Assembly: GCA_003991915.1 (NCBI GenBank)
Contig: RQTK01000344.1
Location: forward strand, 119,014-183,013
Length of the DNA stretch: 64,000 nucleotides
Reading direction: 5' to 3'
Source: Elysia chlorotica
Taxonomy: Eukaryota; Mollusca; Gastropoda; Plakobranchidae
The stretch's first letter is position 1. Every line of letters begins with the position of its first letter. A program made the position numbers and the translations under genes. Below, in pieces: positions 1-63,834 of this stretch. Under the pieces are notes generated by a model, which did not search any database, had not been told where the DNA came from, and saw nothing but the letters and a program-made list of their open reading frames with translations.

Positions 1-531
1 TTAAGGCTCTATGACCAAATTTTCTGTTACTGAATTAATAGTGACAGGGTTGTACAAACAGCTGCCAGCTCAAAATTTTTTTGCTTTGTTTTTATAAAAC
101 TTCTGTTTTCATTGCTTTCATTTTGATTGGTCCTCTCTGTTTGAGCCTCCTCAAAAGCAAGAATTTAAGTAAAGCTCTGTATTCTTTTTTTTCATTGCAT
201 TTTGTGAAAATCATAGATGACTGTTTAGAACTATAAAACATTAGTGATTTCTAAGGGAATTTTTTTATTTTTATTGCAGATGAACAAAGATGAAACACAA
301 CTATGACCTGAGCTCATAAAGTTTGTGTGAGGGAGCACAGTATTACTTTCATCATGAGTGCCTTTTCTTCTGGACAAAACAAGAAGAATTGATTGTTAGA
401 TTCTGACAATAAAACGAAGATCACCTGTGCAAATCACAATCACTTAGAAAATCTTAGCATTGACCCGTAACTATTTGATATTACATCTGATTCTGTGTAT
501 TGTATATTTCACAGTGCCTTTTTTATCTTAG
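1..531 (+). other. upstream or 5' intron sequence of MADD
   Basis: AT-rich with no recognisable coding. A pyrimidine-rich run followed by CAG at 278-280 could be an acceptor for a noncoding 5' exon, but I see no convincing matching donor. The run ending TTATCTTAG at 531 is a good acceptor just before the start-codon exon, so this is probably intron, and the promoter and first noncoding exon probably lie left of the window. Confidence 0.5.
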
Positions 532-552
532 TTGCAACTTAATTTATGCACA

Positions 553-50850
<50,298 letters not shown>

Positions 50851-51071
50851 GTAAGTACATGACTGTTGTTGTGATTTAATAATCAGATAAATTATAAGCC
50901 CTGCGTATTTGGTAATACTACATGTTCTTTCCTTCTTTGTCAACGTTGTCAGAGATAAACCTAACATGTTGTCAAAGAGATGATGCACAATTTGCAAAGT
51001 TACACATTATTTTTTATGCAAGGTAATGTACTAAAAGAATTACGAAAATATGCACATATTGATGGTCAAGG

Positions 51072-51217
<146 letters not shown>

Positions 51218-51312
51218 TATTATGCTGATCCTGATGATGATGATGTTTATGATACAGTTGATGTGGAAAACAGAAATATATTAAAGTGATCCTATGAAAA
51301 ATTAAAGAATAT

Positions 51313-51339
51313 ATTGATTGATTGATTGATTGATTGATT
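51313..51339. repeat. (ATTG)n short array
   Basis: Six to seven ATTG units between the GAT and AGA arrays. Confidence 0.9.
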
Positions 51340-51384
51340 AAGAGACAAGAAAAGGAAAAACAAGGAATGGAAAACAAGAAAAAA

Positions 51385-51540
51385 AGAAGAAGAAGAAGAA
51401 GAAGAAGAAGAAGAAGAAGAAGAAGAAGAAGAAGAAGAAGAAGAAGAAGAAGAAGAAGAAGAAGAAGAAGAAGAAGAAGAAGAAGAAGAAGAAGAAGAAG
51501 AAGAAGAAGAAGAAAAAAGAAGAGGAAAAAAAAGAGAAGA
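51385..51540. repeat. (AGA)n triplet array
   Basis: About 130 bp of pure AGA then interrupted purine sequence. Poly-Arg and, in antisense, poly-Phe frames are artefacts. Confidence 0.97.
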
Positions 51541-51591
51541 AGAACACCAGCAACGACTTCAACAATACCAGCAGCAGTAGCAATAGCATCA

Positions 51592-51592
<1 letters not shown>

Positions 51593-51631
<39 letters not shown>
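51593..51631. repeat. (CAA)n triplet array
   Basis: About 13 CAA units; the fourth simple array within 560 bp. Confidence 0.95.
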
Positions 51632-53710
51632 AACGTGAACAACAATAAAATCAGCAAAAACAATTATAAGAAAATGTGAGGAGCTTGGAATGGGAGCAAG
51701 AGTAATAGTAGGAGGAAAACTAAGTATGAACACCTAAACATCACTGATACTTTTATAACAAACCACAAATGAAGATATCATTTCGTTCTGCCATGTCAGG
51801 AAACTATCCAGGTAGTTGAGGGCATCTTTGTTTCGAACTCCACACACTATACATATAGAACACGGATTTAAAACCTCGGCCTGATATTCAAAGCGTCCCG
51901 GTGGTCAGAAGAGATTCGCTGGTGCTATCGGTGTCTCTGATACTCCTGGCCACTAATGGGTGGCTCGAGATTCGGGCTCCTAATGGCATCCTTTGTCAAT
52001 TTCTGACATTGTAAGCCCTTTTGTCGCCCGAGAAATCAACAAATGAATGCGTCAATGTTATCGATTTCTTATTTTAACAAATTTTGTACTTCATTTAAGA
52101 GAATGTTAATCTGATTAAGTCAATACTGTTCATTGCTTCATTCATCATGGTTAATATTTTTTAAACACAGCCTTTTTTTAAAAGAAAAAATGCATATAAC
52201 ACACATGTGATCCTGTTCGATATATTATGAGCTATAAACCCGAAAACACCCATATCAGTAAATGTGAACGTTGGTGTCGTAATGAAAAGTGTGCTCAGTC
52301 TTGTCTTAGAAAAGTTTGTTACTGTCATAATTATAGAGAGACCGGTTCAAATCAATGAAACTGCCTCAAATGAGCAAGGGTCATGCAGTTTGACAACTAT
52401 GATATAATGAACAATGTGGAATGCCCTTCTTTCGAAATAGATTCGCTAGCAGCAGAATTAAAACAACAAAAACAAAACATTGTGTTATTATTTTTTTAAG
52501 TACTAGCATAGCTGCAGTTTATTTTTACAGCACTGTAAAATTAAAGATGCGGGATTCACATGGTGAAGCATGCCCTCTTACCGTTCTATTGCATTTGACC
52601 TTTGGTTTTCTGTGGATTTACACGGAACAACACACGCAACATTGGTTTTACTTTTCGGTACCAGTGACATGCGTTCTACAAGGTTATTTTATAATTGACA
52701 TTCTAGACGGTTTCCCTTTAGTAACATTTTTAAAAAAGTATTTATGAATCATAATTATATACTAAAGGAATATACCGTTAGAGAATGCAAGTTAAAACAA
52801 ATATAAGAATACCGTTTCTTCCCTTGTTCAGTTCTGTGAAAATCTACCTTTAGTTCTTTTCACACTAAAAAATTAAACAAGAACAATGAAGTTAGTTGTT
52901 AGATGCATTTATGTATTTCTTATAATTGCGGTGCACTATGACAAACGAACTTTACTTTTTCAAAGTTATAAACATTGTAAAAAAAAAAATAAACATGATA
53001 AGTATATAGCTTCTGAGAGGTTTTTTAAAAACTCTTTAGACCTGAAAATGCATTTTCTTGTTATCTTGCACTATGGTGCTCCACCCTAAATTCTCTTCAA
53101 TTTAATTTAAGAAGCCTGGGCGTTGCAGACAAGCTCAATATTGTAGTGTCGTGCACACATTGATGTTCCCAGCGCACGCTGTCTCCCTCGCCTCTAATGG
53201 GTGACCAAGTGCGCTAGCGCTCCGGGAGACATGCACCATCAATCAGTGCTTGAAAACCTAATGTGTCAACTCATGATTTAAATAGATTGTTACTCTACGT
53301 TCTCTATGCATTTCTATTTCTTTTATCTATTATAAGGTAGTAGGTAATTTTCCTGAGGAAAAAATAATACATTTATCCTACAGATGTGTTTCTGTTTTGA
53401 ATGAGTTGGCATTGCCCCGACTGTTTATTTTCTATCTGAATTCTAAATGAACATTGGCATCAATTTGTTAAGATATGTACAAGAGGTTCGCTTCAATCAT
53501 AGTACATTGTAATGTGAATACACAGATATGTAACACGTGAAATACGTTGCTATATGCCAATAAAATAATATTGTTATTTTTATTTTTTCCTTCCAAAATA
53601 TTTTATACTAATTTTGCTATCACCTTTTCTCTTTTTGGCCTATCACGCTGTCTGCCTGCCTGTCTTTATACATTCGTATTTCTGTACCTCTTTATGCGAA
53701 TTCTATGTCC

Positions 53711-53762
<52 letters not shown>

Positions 53763-53802
53763 CTTTCTCTTTCTCTTTCTCTTTCTCTCTCTCTCTCTCT
53801 CT
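53711..53802. repeat. compound CT/CTAT/CTTT microsatellite
   Basis: CT run, then five CTAT units, then TTTCTC units, then CT again. Confidence 0.95.
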
Positions 53803-54162
53803 TTATTTTCTGTATCCCCCTCCTTTCTTTCTCTCGCTCGTTCTCTCATTTCCCACCGGCGCTTGTTAGTTTCAGATCTATATTTATTCTTGTAAATCGA
53901 TATACAGTCCATTAATTAGACTATATAGATTTTTAAAAGTAAAATATAACAAAACATCAGCAATGAAATTAACAACAAACATAATTCTGGTTTCCACCTC
54001 TAGTATTATACATTACATAGCATTTTTTCACCATTTTTCGTTTTGCTTTGACGGTTTTACGTCGCCGTTCTTCAAATTTAGGTCTTACGTTCAAAATGCA
54101 CTTCGACGGAAAATGTGGATAAATATTCTGGAAAAATATCTATACACTGAATATTGCTCTAG

Positions 54163-54220
54163 TAAGCAAGGCATTGGATAGTGTTGTTCCGTAAGCAAGG
54201 CATTGGATAGTGTTGTTCCG
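54163..54220. repeat. 29-bp tandem duplication
   Basis: GTAAGCAAGGCATTGGATAG followed by TGTTGTTCC occurs twice in exact tandem (54163-54191 and 54192-54220). Confidence 0.97.
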
Positions 54221-54708
54221 TATTAAAAAAAAGAAAAAAAAAAAGAAAAACTTCCATTTTAATTTTTCATTGTATAATGTACCGAGGGATTACAATATGT
54301 TCTATTGGGTTTTTCAAAGGTCCAGGAGAAAACGGCTTGCGTTTGAATAGAAATAGTCAACCTCATTTAGAGGATGAGGAGTTGAATATTATGTTATTCA
54401 GGCAGAACACAAACAAAAGAGAGTTACAAGCAAACAATACGTATAGGCGCACACATTTCTACTCGTTTTTTATGGATGTAATCGACTGCCTGTCGTTTTC
54501 TTTGTCTCTCATTCTATAATTATGTTTATCAGTCTATCTTTTTGCCTGTCTCTGTTTCCAATCGCTTTCCCTCTCTGTCTGTCTTTCTCTTTTTTCTTTT
54601 TTTCTATCTCTCGCCTTCTGTCCCCCATCTATCTCTCGCCATCTACTAATTTGTTCATTTTTATATTTTCCCTTCTTTTATGGGTTATTTTCATTAGTCT
54701 ATCTTTTG

Positions 54709-54715
54709 CTCTCTC

Positions 54716-54769
<54 letters not shown>
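54709..54769. repeat. (CT)n microsatellite
   Basis: About 30 CT units, facing a GA array 156 bp downstream. Confidence 0.95.
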
Positions 54770-54771
<2 letters not shown>

Positions 54772-54922
54772 AAACAACTTAATTATAGGCCCTCCCGCGT
54801 TTAAGTTATTTCTGATTTTAGCTAATTTACACTTGTCCTTCAAGTTGTCAATACATGAGTTTTAAAAATTATCTTTGGTGTGTTGAAATCCAAAAGAAAT
54901 AGCTGTTTATTATGAACATTTT

Positions 54923-54925
<3 letters not shown>

Positions 54926-55000
<75 letters not shown>

Positions 55001-55060
55001 AAGACAGAGAGAGAGGCATAGAGAGAGATAGAGGAGAGAGAGAGAGAGGGGGGGGGGAGA
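54926..55060. repeat. (GA)n microsatellite
   Basis: Interrupted GA/GAAA array ending in a G run near 55050. Reverse complement of the CT array at 54709. Confidence 0.95.
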
Positions 55061-55669
55061 CACAGAGAAAATAAGGAAATAAGCCCACCGGCAAATATAA
55101 AATATTGATTGGGCTGACATCTCGGCACTACACTCTGTGGTTAACAGTTGGTGGGACGCTATAAAGAAGAACCAATTTTGTCAAGTATAATGGCAGTTTC
55201 GTTTTCGCCTATAATCGTGATACCCCTTTTTTCCTTTGATAATTATTATTATGTTTTAAGTTTAGAAGATTCTGGAACTGTATTTGCTGTACAGATATTT
55301 TATTATTTTAAGCTGAAAATAGTTATTTTGATAATCATATTAGGAATAAAAGGGTGATTTCATGTACATGTATCAACTTAAATTGATATATTCAAAGAAA
55401 AAGTAACAATAATAAATTTGATCAAGGACAATAAATATATACTTGGTCAAGCATCAAAAAGAAAATCTTTAAAAAAAAGGTGAACATTAAGCGTATCCTA
55501 TTTTTTATACTTATTTCTCCAGAGTTTGCTTCTCTACACGATTCAGGGGGAAACATCTTTACTTGCCAATTACTTTAAAATAACAATAACATACTCTTTA
55601 CAAACGGTTGAAAAAACTGAAAGAATATCCCCCTCATACATTAAGTAAAGAAAATAACCTCAAAGCCAG

Positions 55670-55910
55670 CCAGCGTTGAGGGATGGGGAGATCACGCACT
55701 CTCACAGACAGGCTGGGATTTACTGTTAAGTCAAGAGTGCCACGGGCGACGTCCAGGCCCACCAGGAAGGAAACTTAATAGCCTTCACGTTCTGTCTACT
55801 GCCAAAACTTCCTACAACTAATGCCCGTATGTCTCCGAATTAAAACTGGACCCTACTCGCAGACTACAACGAGCAAGTTGACGTCACGGCTAATGTTGTG
55901 GAGAGGAAAC
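55670..55910. other. unique, moderately GC-rich segment with a CRE-like site
   Basis: Contains GTTGACGTCACGG near 55877, a full TGACGTCA palindrome. No coding frame recognised. May be a regulatory element; a TGACGTCA by chance is also possible. Confidence 0.3.
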
Positions 55911-56417
55911 TGAAGGAAAAATATTTCTGAGTAACATGATAACGTAGCCATTGTTTGTACAACGGTGCTTAAATTTAAATATTACAATAAGTCTTTATTT
56001 GCAGAGTTAAAACTACCACAAATAAGGTACGTGAATTTATAGCACCGTTGTATCAAAATATCTTTTATCTTTAGTGTACAGAAGAGTAATTCCTTTACTT
56101 ATTCAATCCTTTGAGAGTTTACCCCACTTTCTCGTCTCAAATTCTGTACTACCGCACCCATCTCTGTTTTTATATCTATATTATGTTTTTGTTATGTCTC
56201 AGGTTTTTCTTCAAATATTAGTAACTTACAAGTATTGAGTTTTTATGAATTAACATTATTATTGACTAACCGTAATGTGAATTTTACTCTTCCCTTTTGC
56301 CCGAGCTGCTTACATGGGCCTTGGAATATCGCCTCAAAGTTTACAACAGTAACTAATGAATAGAGACAAAAATTGTTGCACACCAAAAAAAACATCAACA
56401 AAAAAAAAAAAAAAAAC

Positions 56418-57345
56418 TATACAAAGACGGTCAAGCATGGGTTAAAAAAGGATTTCGATGTGACGCTTGGTAGCTTTAATGGAGCTGGAACATGCGAGCT
56501 GGTTAGACTCTACATACTAGAAAACTTCAAGACCTTGGCATCAACTTAGTATATACAAAGATGACGGACTGAGTGTGGTAAAGAAAAAACCTAGAAAATA
56601 GGAAATCGCAAAGAAAGAAATGTGTGCAGTATTTGGAGAACGTAACTTAAATATAGCAATTGAAGCCAACAACAAAGCTATACATTTCCTTTATATTACG
56701 CTCTATCAAAGTACAGGACCCGGCAGACCGTTTAAAAACAACTACAAAACAATTATGCAAAGGAAGTGAAAGGCACCTGTCGAACACGATAAACTATAAT
56801 ATGGTATTTGTTTTAAAAATGTCCACAAAAAGATACCTACAAATGTGGAAAGAGATAAAACCAGTAAAATCCAACAAGTATTACCAACTACCACCAAGGT
56901 GAGGAACGACACTAACATGGAGGTAACAACGCAGAGAAACAGGAAATGCAAGGAAAAGAAAAATAACTTGGTTATGGCCACATCCGACAAACACCGGAAA
57001 AACTTTCTTCAATCTCCTCAAAGCCTAGGCTACTTCCCACCAAGAATCAAGCCTTACAAATTGATAAAATGAACACAATAAAACTGAGCTACAGTTGCAT
57101 GACAAATGCACATGTTAAGCCAATCATAAATGAAAACCAAGAAGAAAACAAGGACACGAAACTATGCAACTGCAGGGATAAATCAACGTGCCCATTGGAC
57201 GGCAAATGTTTGCAAGATGGAGTTGTTTACCAAGGAAAAGTAGAACGACAAGACAACAATAAAAATGACACATAATTAAATTGGACTTACAGAAAAGCAG
57301 TTCGAAATTAGTTTCAGCCAGCAATTATCTCTACCTTTCAATATG
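56418..57345 (+). mobile_element. Penelope-like retroelement relic (RT fingers/palm to start of GIY-YIG)
   Basis: Broken reading frames spell conserved Penelope-like polymerase blocks in order: FDVTLGSFNGAGTCELVRLY (56454 on), LGINLV, the RT active-site motif YKDDGLSVVKKK, then LNIAIEANNKAIHFLYITL, a connector ending INTIKLSYSCMTN-like sequence, and LCNCRDKSTCPLDGKCL then GVVYQGKV with its Cys pattern. Beyond the stop, IGLTEKQFEISFSQQ matches the start of a GIY-YIG endonuclease. Several frameshifts and stops (after the RT palm, near 56610, near 56770, near 57273) make it inactive. It is truncated at both ends, and the 3' end runs into an ATCT array. Confidence 0.85.
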
Positions 57346-57389
57346 TCTATCCATCCGTTTATCTATCTATATATCTTTCTATCTGTGTG

Positions 57390-57557
<168 letters not shown>

Positions 57558-58798
57558 ATCTCTCTGACGTGACATTATCCCTCTTATTCCAATCTCCTCT
57601 CTCCCTCTTTCTGGCTATCTTCGTTTTTTTTCTTCTTTTTGTTCATTCGTCACTCCATCTTTATATCTATCCACCTAGCTATTATCTACATCCATGTATC
57701 TATATGTCTGTCTATCTATCTATCTATCAAGCTGCCCATCGTTCTCTCAGTCCTGACCCTCTCACCCGCACCCCCTTCTCCACTGTACTTTACCTAACCT
57801 TGTTCCAGCACTTAAACTCTGCTGCGGACCCCAGACCGACAGCCACATAGGAAGGAGAGGTTTTTAGTGCGGCGGAAATTAGAGACGAGGCCCACAGTGG
57901 AATGTAGGGACCCTAATGGAATTTCAACCAAACCTAGAAGGTCATGAAGTCGGAGACACAAGTAGAAGAAAAGGTGCGGGTAGGAGAGGGGGGAGGGGGT
58001 TGAATAGAGCAAACAAACACAAGACCAAAACGTTTACATTTAGTTTTTGATTCAATTACATTATGTATTCTGTACTCTGCGCCACACAATGCCTCAGAAA
58101 GTTGTAAACACATTAATGATTTAAGGGGAAAAATATTAGCATTGTTGAAGAAGACAATTAAGTTCTGTCGTAGATGGAGCTAACTAAGGTTAGCTTGATC
58201 TTTCCTCGATATTGTCATGTGACAGAGATGTTCGTAGCATGATTGAGTTAATTAATTGGCTGGCGAATCCAAGTACAGGCTTCTAATCCTGTGTGCTTGA
58301 AAAAAATCAATAACATATCGTGAGAAGATTTGAAACATTACTAATGGCCTTACGATCTTTATAACCAAAGTCAGAACAAGACATAATATTTATTTGAAAT
58401 ACTTATAATGCTAAAATAAAGGAAACCATAACCAATCTAATATTGAATAATTGTATGAGTGGCTGAAAGCTGGCTTTGATTTTTTTTCTCAATCTGTTTT
58501 TTGTTGTGTCTGTTTATTCTCCAATTAAACCGTTGTCTTTTCCTCCTCTTGGAACGTCATTTGTTTCTTATATCTATATCCATTTCATATATTTTCGTTT
58601 GTTTTCTCCTACACATCATGGTACTGGTATGCGTTTGTCTCTTGACGCCTCTTTTGCGTACTCATTTTTATAAAATTCCAAACTTAAAAAACAACAACCT
58701 AGCATCTAATCTTCTCATTAACATTTTCTCTCCTAAACAAAAAACCCAGATATGAAATAAAAGACTGAGCCGGCCTCTGTGAAAGTTGGACGAAATCA

Positions 58799-58802
<4 letters not shown>

Positions 58803-58857
<55 letters not shown>
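58803..58857. repeat. (CT)n microsatellite
   Basis: About 27 CT units. Confidence 0.95.
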
Positions 58858-58861
<4 letters not shown>

Positions 58862-60254
58862 TCTCAATTCATCTCTCTCACGAATTCAAGCACAGCATCA
58901 TTGGTCTTCTATAGTTTGAATGATATCGATAAAGCGATCATTACATGCCTGACCTGTTGAAAGAGAAAAAAAGAGAAAGTGAAGATCCATCACTTATGAT
59001 TATTTGGTGGAAAGAGTGTCTTGATTCGAACATGTTAAGCACTGATTCCAGTAATGTCCAACTTCCAGTTCACTTAATTCGAGATAATAATTCTGTTAAT
59101 GCTTTCGGTAGTTGTTTCATCTTTCGCCTTCAGATGTTGCTCGTGATTTTTATCCTTGCTGACAAGACTAGAGCCGTTTCGAGTTGGTCCAAGAGATTTT
59201 AGTTTTGTTTTGGATTTAGTTTTGCTTCGGATTTCTGTTGTTGCTATGAGTTCTGAGCCGGTTCATACTCTCGGATCCCCGGAAGTAGACAGGATCTTTT
59301 TTTCTTTTTTTTCTGCTTCGACGTTTGCTCAAACCTTTAAAACTATCTTTTAAAAGATTTCAAAAATTTTTAGAGCTGCTAGTTTTTTTCTATCTTCTAT
59401 TTTCATGTTCTTTAAAAAGTCGAGTCGATTAATTTGATAACTCTGATTGCACCTATCAAATTTCTTCAGTTGAATTTGACTAGTTCCATCGACAAGGACT
59501 TTTCAAGATCTAACTAAATGATTATTTCAATGACGCAATTCCAATTTCAATTAGCAAAATCTTTTCTTAAATTTTGTAAAAATAATCTTCTTGAAGGAGA
59601 ATTATCTATAAAAATAAAAATAAAAAGAAGAGAAGAAAGACATCAATTTTTCACCACATTGTATAAATATGTTATTGGCATTTGTATCATTAATTTGTTG
59701 TATAATATTTAATACAAAGCGGTAACACTGTACGGTAAAGTTTCAAAAGTTTTAGTCAAAGAAAACAGCGAGGAAGTTTAAACATGTTTGTTTATCTTTT
59801 TAAAATATTGATTACTTAACTTATCATTCGGTTTGACTTATGTATAAGTCAATTTTGGTTTTAAAATGTATTTATATACCGTATAATTCATCAAACAACC
59901 CAATCCGTGTATGTTTTGCTCATATAGTCTTTTTGAGCACCCAGAGATTGCTTACTAACTTGAACTTTCGTCATTGAAAATTCTTACAATTCCCTCTCTC
60001 TCTTCAATGTAGTCAATGAAATCAAGGTTAATATTCAATTCACTTTTACGTTCTATACGTGCACATTTTTCCGTGAGAAATATCCAAAGATTGATTGTTG
60101 TGACTTCTGGACAAACCAGTAATGGTAAAGCTGTCACTGTTAGTGAAGCTCAACCTCCTGGGTATTGGTACCTACACGTTAATTTATGTACGATAATATA
60201 GATTTTTATTGCTAAAAAATGGATATTTTAAAAAATTTACAAAAATTGCAGATT

Positions 60255-60365
60255 GTAAAGATTGCAGAGCACCTAACATTGTTGGACGTTAGTCTTAGGG
60301 CCCGTCCACAATATAGCCTATATAGTGCTGATGTTGGAAGTTAAACCAACTCAACAACAACAACC
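60255..60365 (+). mobile_element. SINE 3' tail copy
   Basis: GCAGAGCACCTAACATTGTT, GGACGTTAGTCTTAGGGCCC, GTCCACAATATAGCCTATAT, AGTGCTGATGTTGGAAGTTA, then AACTCAACAACAACAACC. Same order of blocks as the tails at 9131, 27225 and 35660. Confidence 0.65.
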
Positions 60366-60598
60366 ATCTATTCAAGCCAAGTAAAAGCGCCTTACTTTTC
60401 CGGATGGTAGAGTGAATCTTGCAATTCGATATTTGTAAAACTAAACAGTTCTATCCAATGCTGAGAGCATTATATTGACATAAAACACTTACCGCCGTCT
60501 TAGATCGCCGCTGTGGACCATTGGGCAGAAAATGTAATCAACTAGTTTTTTTTTTTTTTACACGTCCTCTTTGTTGTGTCTGGGTATGTCATTGCCAA

Positions 60599-60640
60599 AC
60601 ACACACACACACACGCAGACACACAGACACACAAACACAA
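60599..60640. repeat. (AC)n microsatellite
   Basis: Short AC run with interrupted ACAC/AGAC units after it. Confidence 0.9.
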
Positions 60641-61711
60641 CATAATCAATTACAATAATACTGGTTTTAAATAAATACCAACCAAAATCAGTGTTTTGTA
60701 TTTAACAGTAGGTACATTTTATGCATCTTTCCGTTCTATAATTATGGTTTTGCACTTTAATACTCTACTAGAACCAGAATTTCTTTTTATCTTGACTGCC
60801 TGAGCAATATTCTTCTTCAGTGTTCATAAATTACAATTCTTCTAACTTTAATATTTTCTTTCTGATTAGGCCGGATTTTTCCATTTAGCATCACATCCAT
60901 AACCTTATTTTCCGACTGTAGTTTGGCTTCCGCTTCCTAAAAAAACAGCGCTGTAGGCTATAGGTCCTTCTGGCTTTGAAAACTCGCAATTAGATCAGGG
61001 AGATGTTTTTGTCTTGTACAAAAGTTGGTAGGGGACCAAAAAGACGTATCTCAAAATCCCAATTTTTTAGGCAGCGAAAAAAGAACTGTTTTGATACTAA
61101 ACGGATGGGAATATCGATGTAATTATTTGCATACAGCTATTAAAACGCCAGGGGCGTTCATTCGTTGAGCTCAAAAGTTTACCGTAGTTTTCCCGCACTG
61201 AGAAATACAAGTTTTTTAGGGGAATCTTTAAATCAAACAGTCGTAACGTGAGGGAATCATATAACAACCACGTACCCTTTTACAGCTGACAGGATCTTTG
61301 GCAGGAATCTGCTGCAGGACCAGAAAGTATTTACTACCAGATTGTCTTTTGTTCTGTTCTTCAAGCAAACAAATGCCCCTCATTATCCTATCAAATGTGC
61401 ACCAAGTGCAGAGTTAACGCGTGCTCACTACCAGATTGGTCTTCAGAGAAAACATACAGTATAGACCATCTAGGCAGGTTTAACACTGTTTATAGAGGTA
61501 TTTACCAGGTTCCCGCTGTATCCATTGACCAACATTAAAAGTCCTGTGATACGACATGGAACCATGTGATTCTTTTACATCTTTCTAATCTTAACTTTAG
61601 AGATAGAATACCCCAGATCAATCATTATTTTTGGGGGATAGACTATTCAGAGTAAAACCAGACTCTTGTTTGTCGGTCTATCTCTCCCTCTCTTTCTGTT
61701 TCTGTCTGACT

Positions 61712-61716
<5 letters not shown>

Positions 61717-61770
<54 letters not shown>
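61717..61770. repeat. (CT)n microsatellite
   Basis: About 27 CT units after a short C run. Confidence 0.95.
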
Positions 61771-61772
<2 letters not shown>

Positions 61773-62010
61773 TTTCCTTCTGCCAATCCACTTGATTATG
61801 AGCACCCACAACCATTTACTGAGATATCAACGCATACTGCTCACGACCAGCAGTCCAACAGTACTTGAATGCACAAACAAACAAAAATTAGACGTGTAGA
61901 TTCAGCACTAAAAAAGCAACTTTAACAACATAGTTATTCAACTTTATTTCCGCTACCAAAGAAAAGACAACATCGGTTTTAGAGATATCCACACCAAAAC
62001 AAAACTAAAA

Positions 62011-62177
62011 CTAAAATCCTGAATGTCAAAAGTGGCAATATTAACAGCTCAAAAAACGAATTTAGTGAGACATAAAACTGTTCTTAATCTACTGGCTTCA
62101 TTTCAGGAAGCTCCAGATGATCCCGAACTTAACCCTCGAGTGTGTTTTTTTTCCTTTAATGAGTTAATTAGGTTGAA
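62011..62177 (+). repeat. dispersed 166-bp repeat, copy 1
   Basis: Begins CTAAAATCCTGAATGTCAAA and reads open as MSKVAILTAQKTNLVRHKT then LLASFQEAPDDPELNPRVCF. The copy at 63835 is about 90 percent alike by eye. Probably a fragment of an uncharacterised mobile element; no domain recognised. Confidence 0.75.
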
Positions 62178-62428
62178 AGAAGTGGATGAAACATGCACTG
62201 AGGAAACGCATTAAGAACAATTATAATGATTTTCGAAAAATAATATTAGAAAAAATCTACCAAGGGTGCATTAGAAAAGAGAGAAAGAGTGAAGTAAAAG
62301 GAACACGTGATGGAGGTAAAATGGAGAAAACTAAGAAAAAAAGGGAAAAGATAGACAGAATGAGTAAAAGAGACAAGGAGGGAGAGTAGGAAGGAAAAAG
62401 ATAGAGAGTGCAAGGACAGAACAGAGAA

Positions 62429-62429
62429 G

Positions 62430-62482
<53 letters not shown>
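62429..62482. repeat. (GA)n microsatellite
   Basis: About 26 GA units in a long purine-rich region (62260-62930). Confidence 0.95.
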
Positions 62483-62486
<4 letters not shown>

Positions 62487-62668
62487 CGATGGATCTAAAT
62501 AGAGAATAAAAAAAAGAGAAAGCAAGAACATAGAGAAATAGATATTGAGAGCGAAAGAGATGGAGAAGAAGAAAAATAAGAAGATGAGGAGAGCAACAAA
62601 AAATAGAAATAACTAGAATAAGAGCCAATATTAAAGAAAAATATAGAATAAAGAGAGGAAACGAGAGC

Positions 62669-62704
62669 TGGCGAGAGAGACAGAGGGCGAGAGACAGAGA
62701 GAGA

Positions 62705-62794
<90 letters not shown>

Positions 62795-62801
62795 AGAGAG
62801 A

Positions 62802-62841
<40 letters not shown>
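62669..62841. repeat. interrupted (GA)n array
   Basis: About 170 bp of GA with GAAA and GGAA interruptions. Antisense Ser/Leu frames are artefacts. Confidence 0.95.
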
Positions 62842-62844
<3 letters not shown>

Positions 62845-63834
62845 TCGGCGTGGAGAATAAAAATCGGAGGAACCGAGAAAAGAGGGGAAGAGATAATGAG
62901 AGAGACAGGGTGCTGAGAGATAAAAAGGTCATGTCCAATTTAGGGCTTCTTTCATTTGCTTTTTTTTTTGTAACAATCTATTTTTTCTATAATTTTATGG
63001 ATTTTCTCCTCATTTTACCTAATAAGACTGTCTTTTAACTAAGGAGCTGACTTTGATTTTCAACATAATCATAATAAACTTTGCAATTCATATTTAAAGA
63101 TGGCCATGGGTGCCTCTTTAACACAGTTTGGTTATATTGAACATTCTTGGTTTTCTAGTTTGCTCCCTCAATAGCAAAGAAAGATTCACTGTCTCAAAAT
63201 TCCATCAGTAATTTTTTTCTTCTATAATGATTACAGGCGGTGTCAATATCGTGTAACATTCTGAGGCATGGATCCTGCTTTCCCAACTCTGTATTGGCGC
63301 AGCAGCTGATGATTTCATCAGACGTTTGTCTTTGAGCTCTTCCTCAAGATATCTCAATTGCTCACCTTATATGATAGTCATTTAACAAACCAATAAACTT
63401 TCTTAAAAATAATGTATACGCTCTTCAGAGACAAAAGGTTGTAAAGTCTAAATCCGAAAGCTATTAATTTGTTTGAGACCGGCCACAATGTCTCTTTTCC
63501 GGGGGCATACAAACTTTTTACTACAGGATGGAATCAATGTTCACCTGAAATAAGGACAGTGTAGACTTCTACTGACATCCAGCAGACTGAGTGTTAACCA
63601 TTCAATGGTCTTTGCTAAGGTTATACTGGAAAAAAAAACGTATTTCGAATGTCACGGGCGTTTGTGGAAACAGCATAATTTGTTCTTGAAATTTCTTCTC
63701 GGAACGGTTCAGCTTTTTTGTATGATTTTACAATTATACAAGCGTTTTTGACTGCGTTTAAAATGTTTTAGTTCTTAATAGCATTCTTCCTGATGGTAAT
63801 TTTTTGCTCTTTCCCTCCGCTCTCACGTTGCAAA

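Noticed and set aside
59955-60201. Overlapping 60-codon frames on both strands
   Set aside because: No recognisable motif; AT-rich intergenic or intronic sequence.
62257-62938. Minus-strand Ser/Leu/Phe-rich frames resembling a membrane protein
   Set aside because: Translations of interrupted GA arrays.
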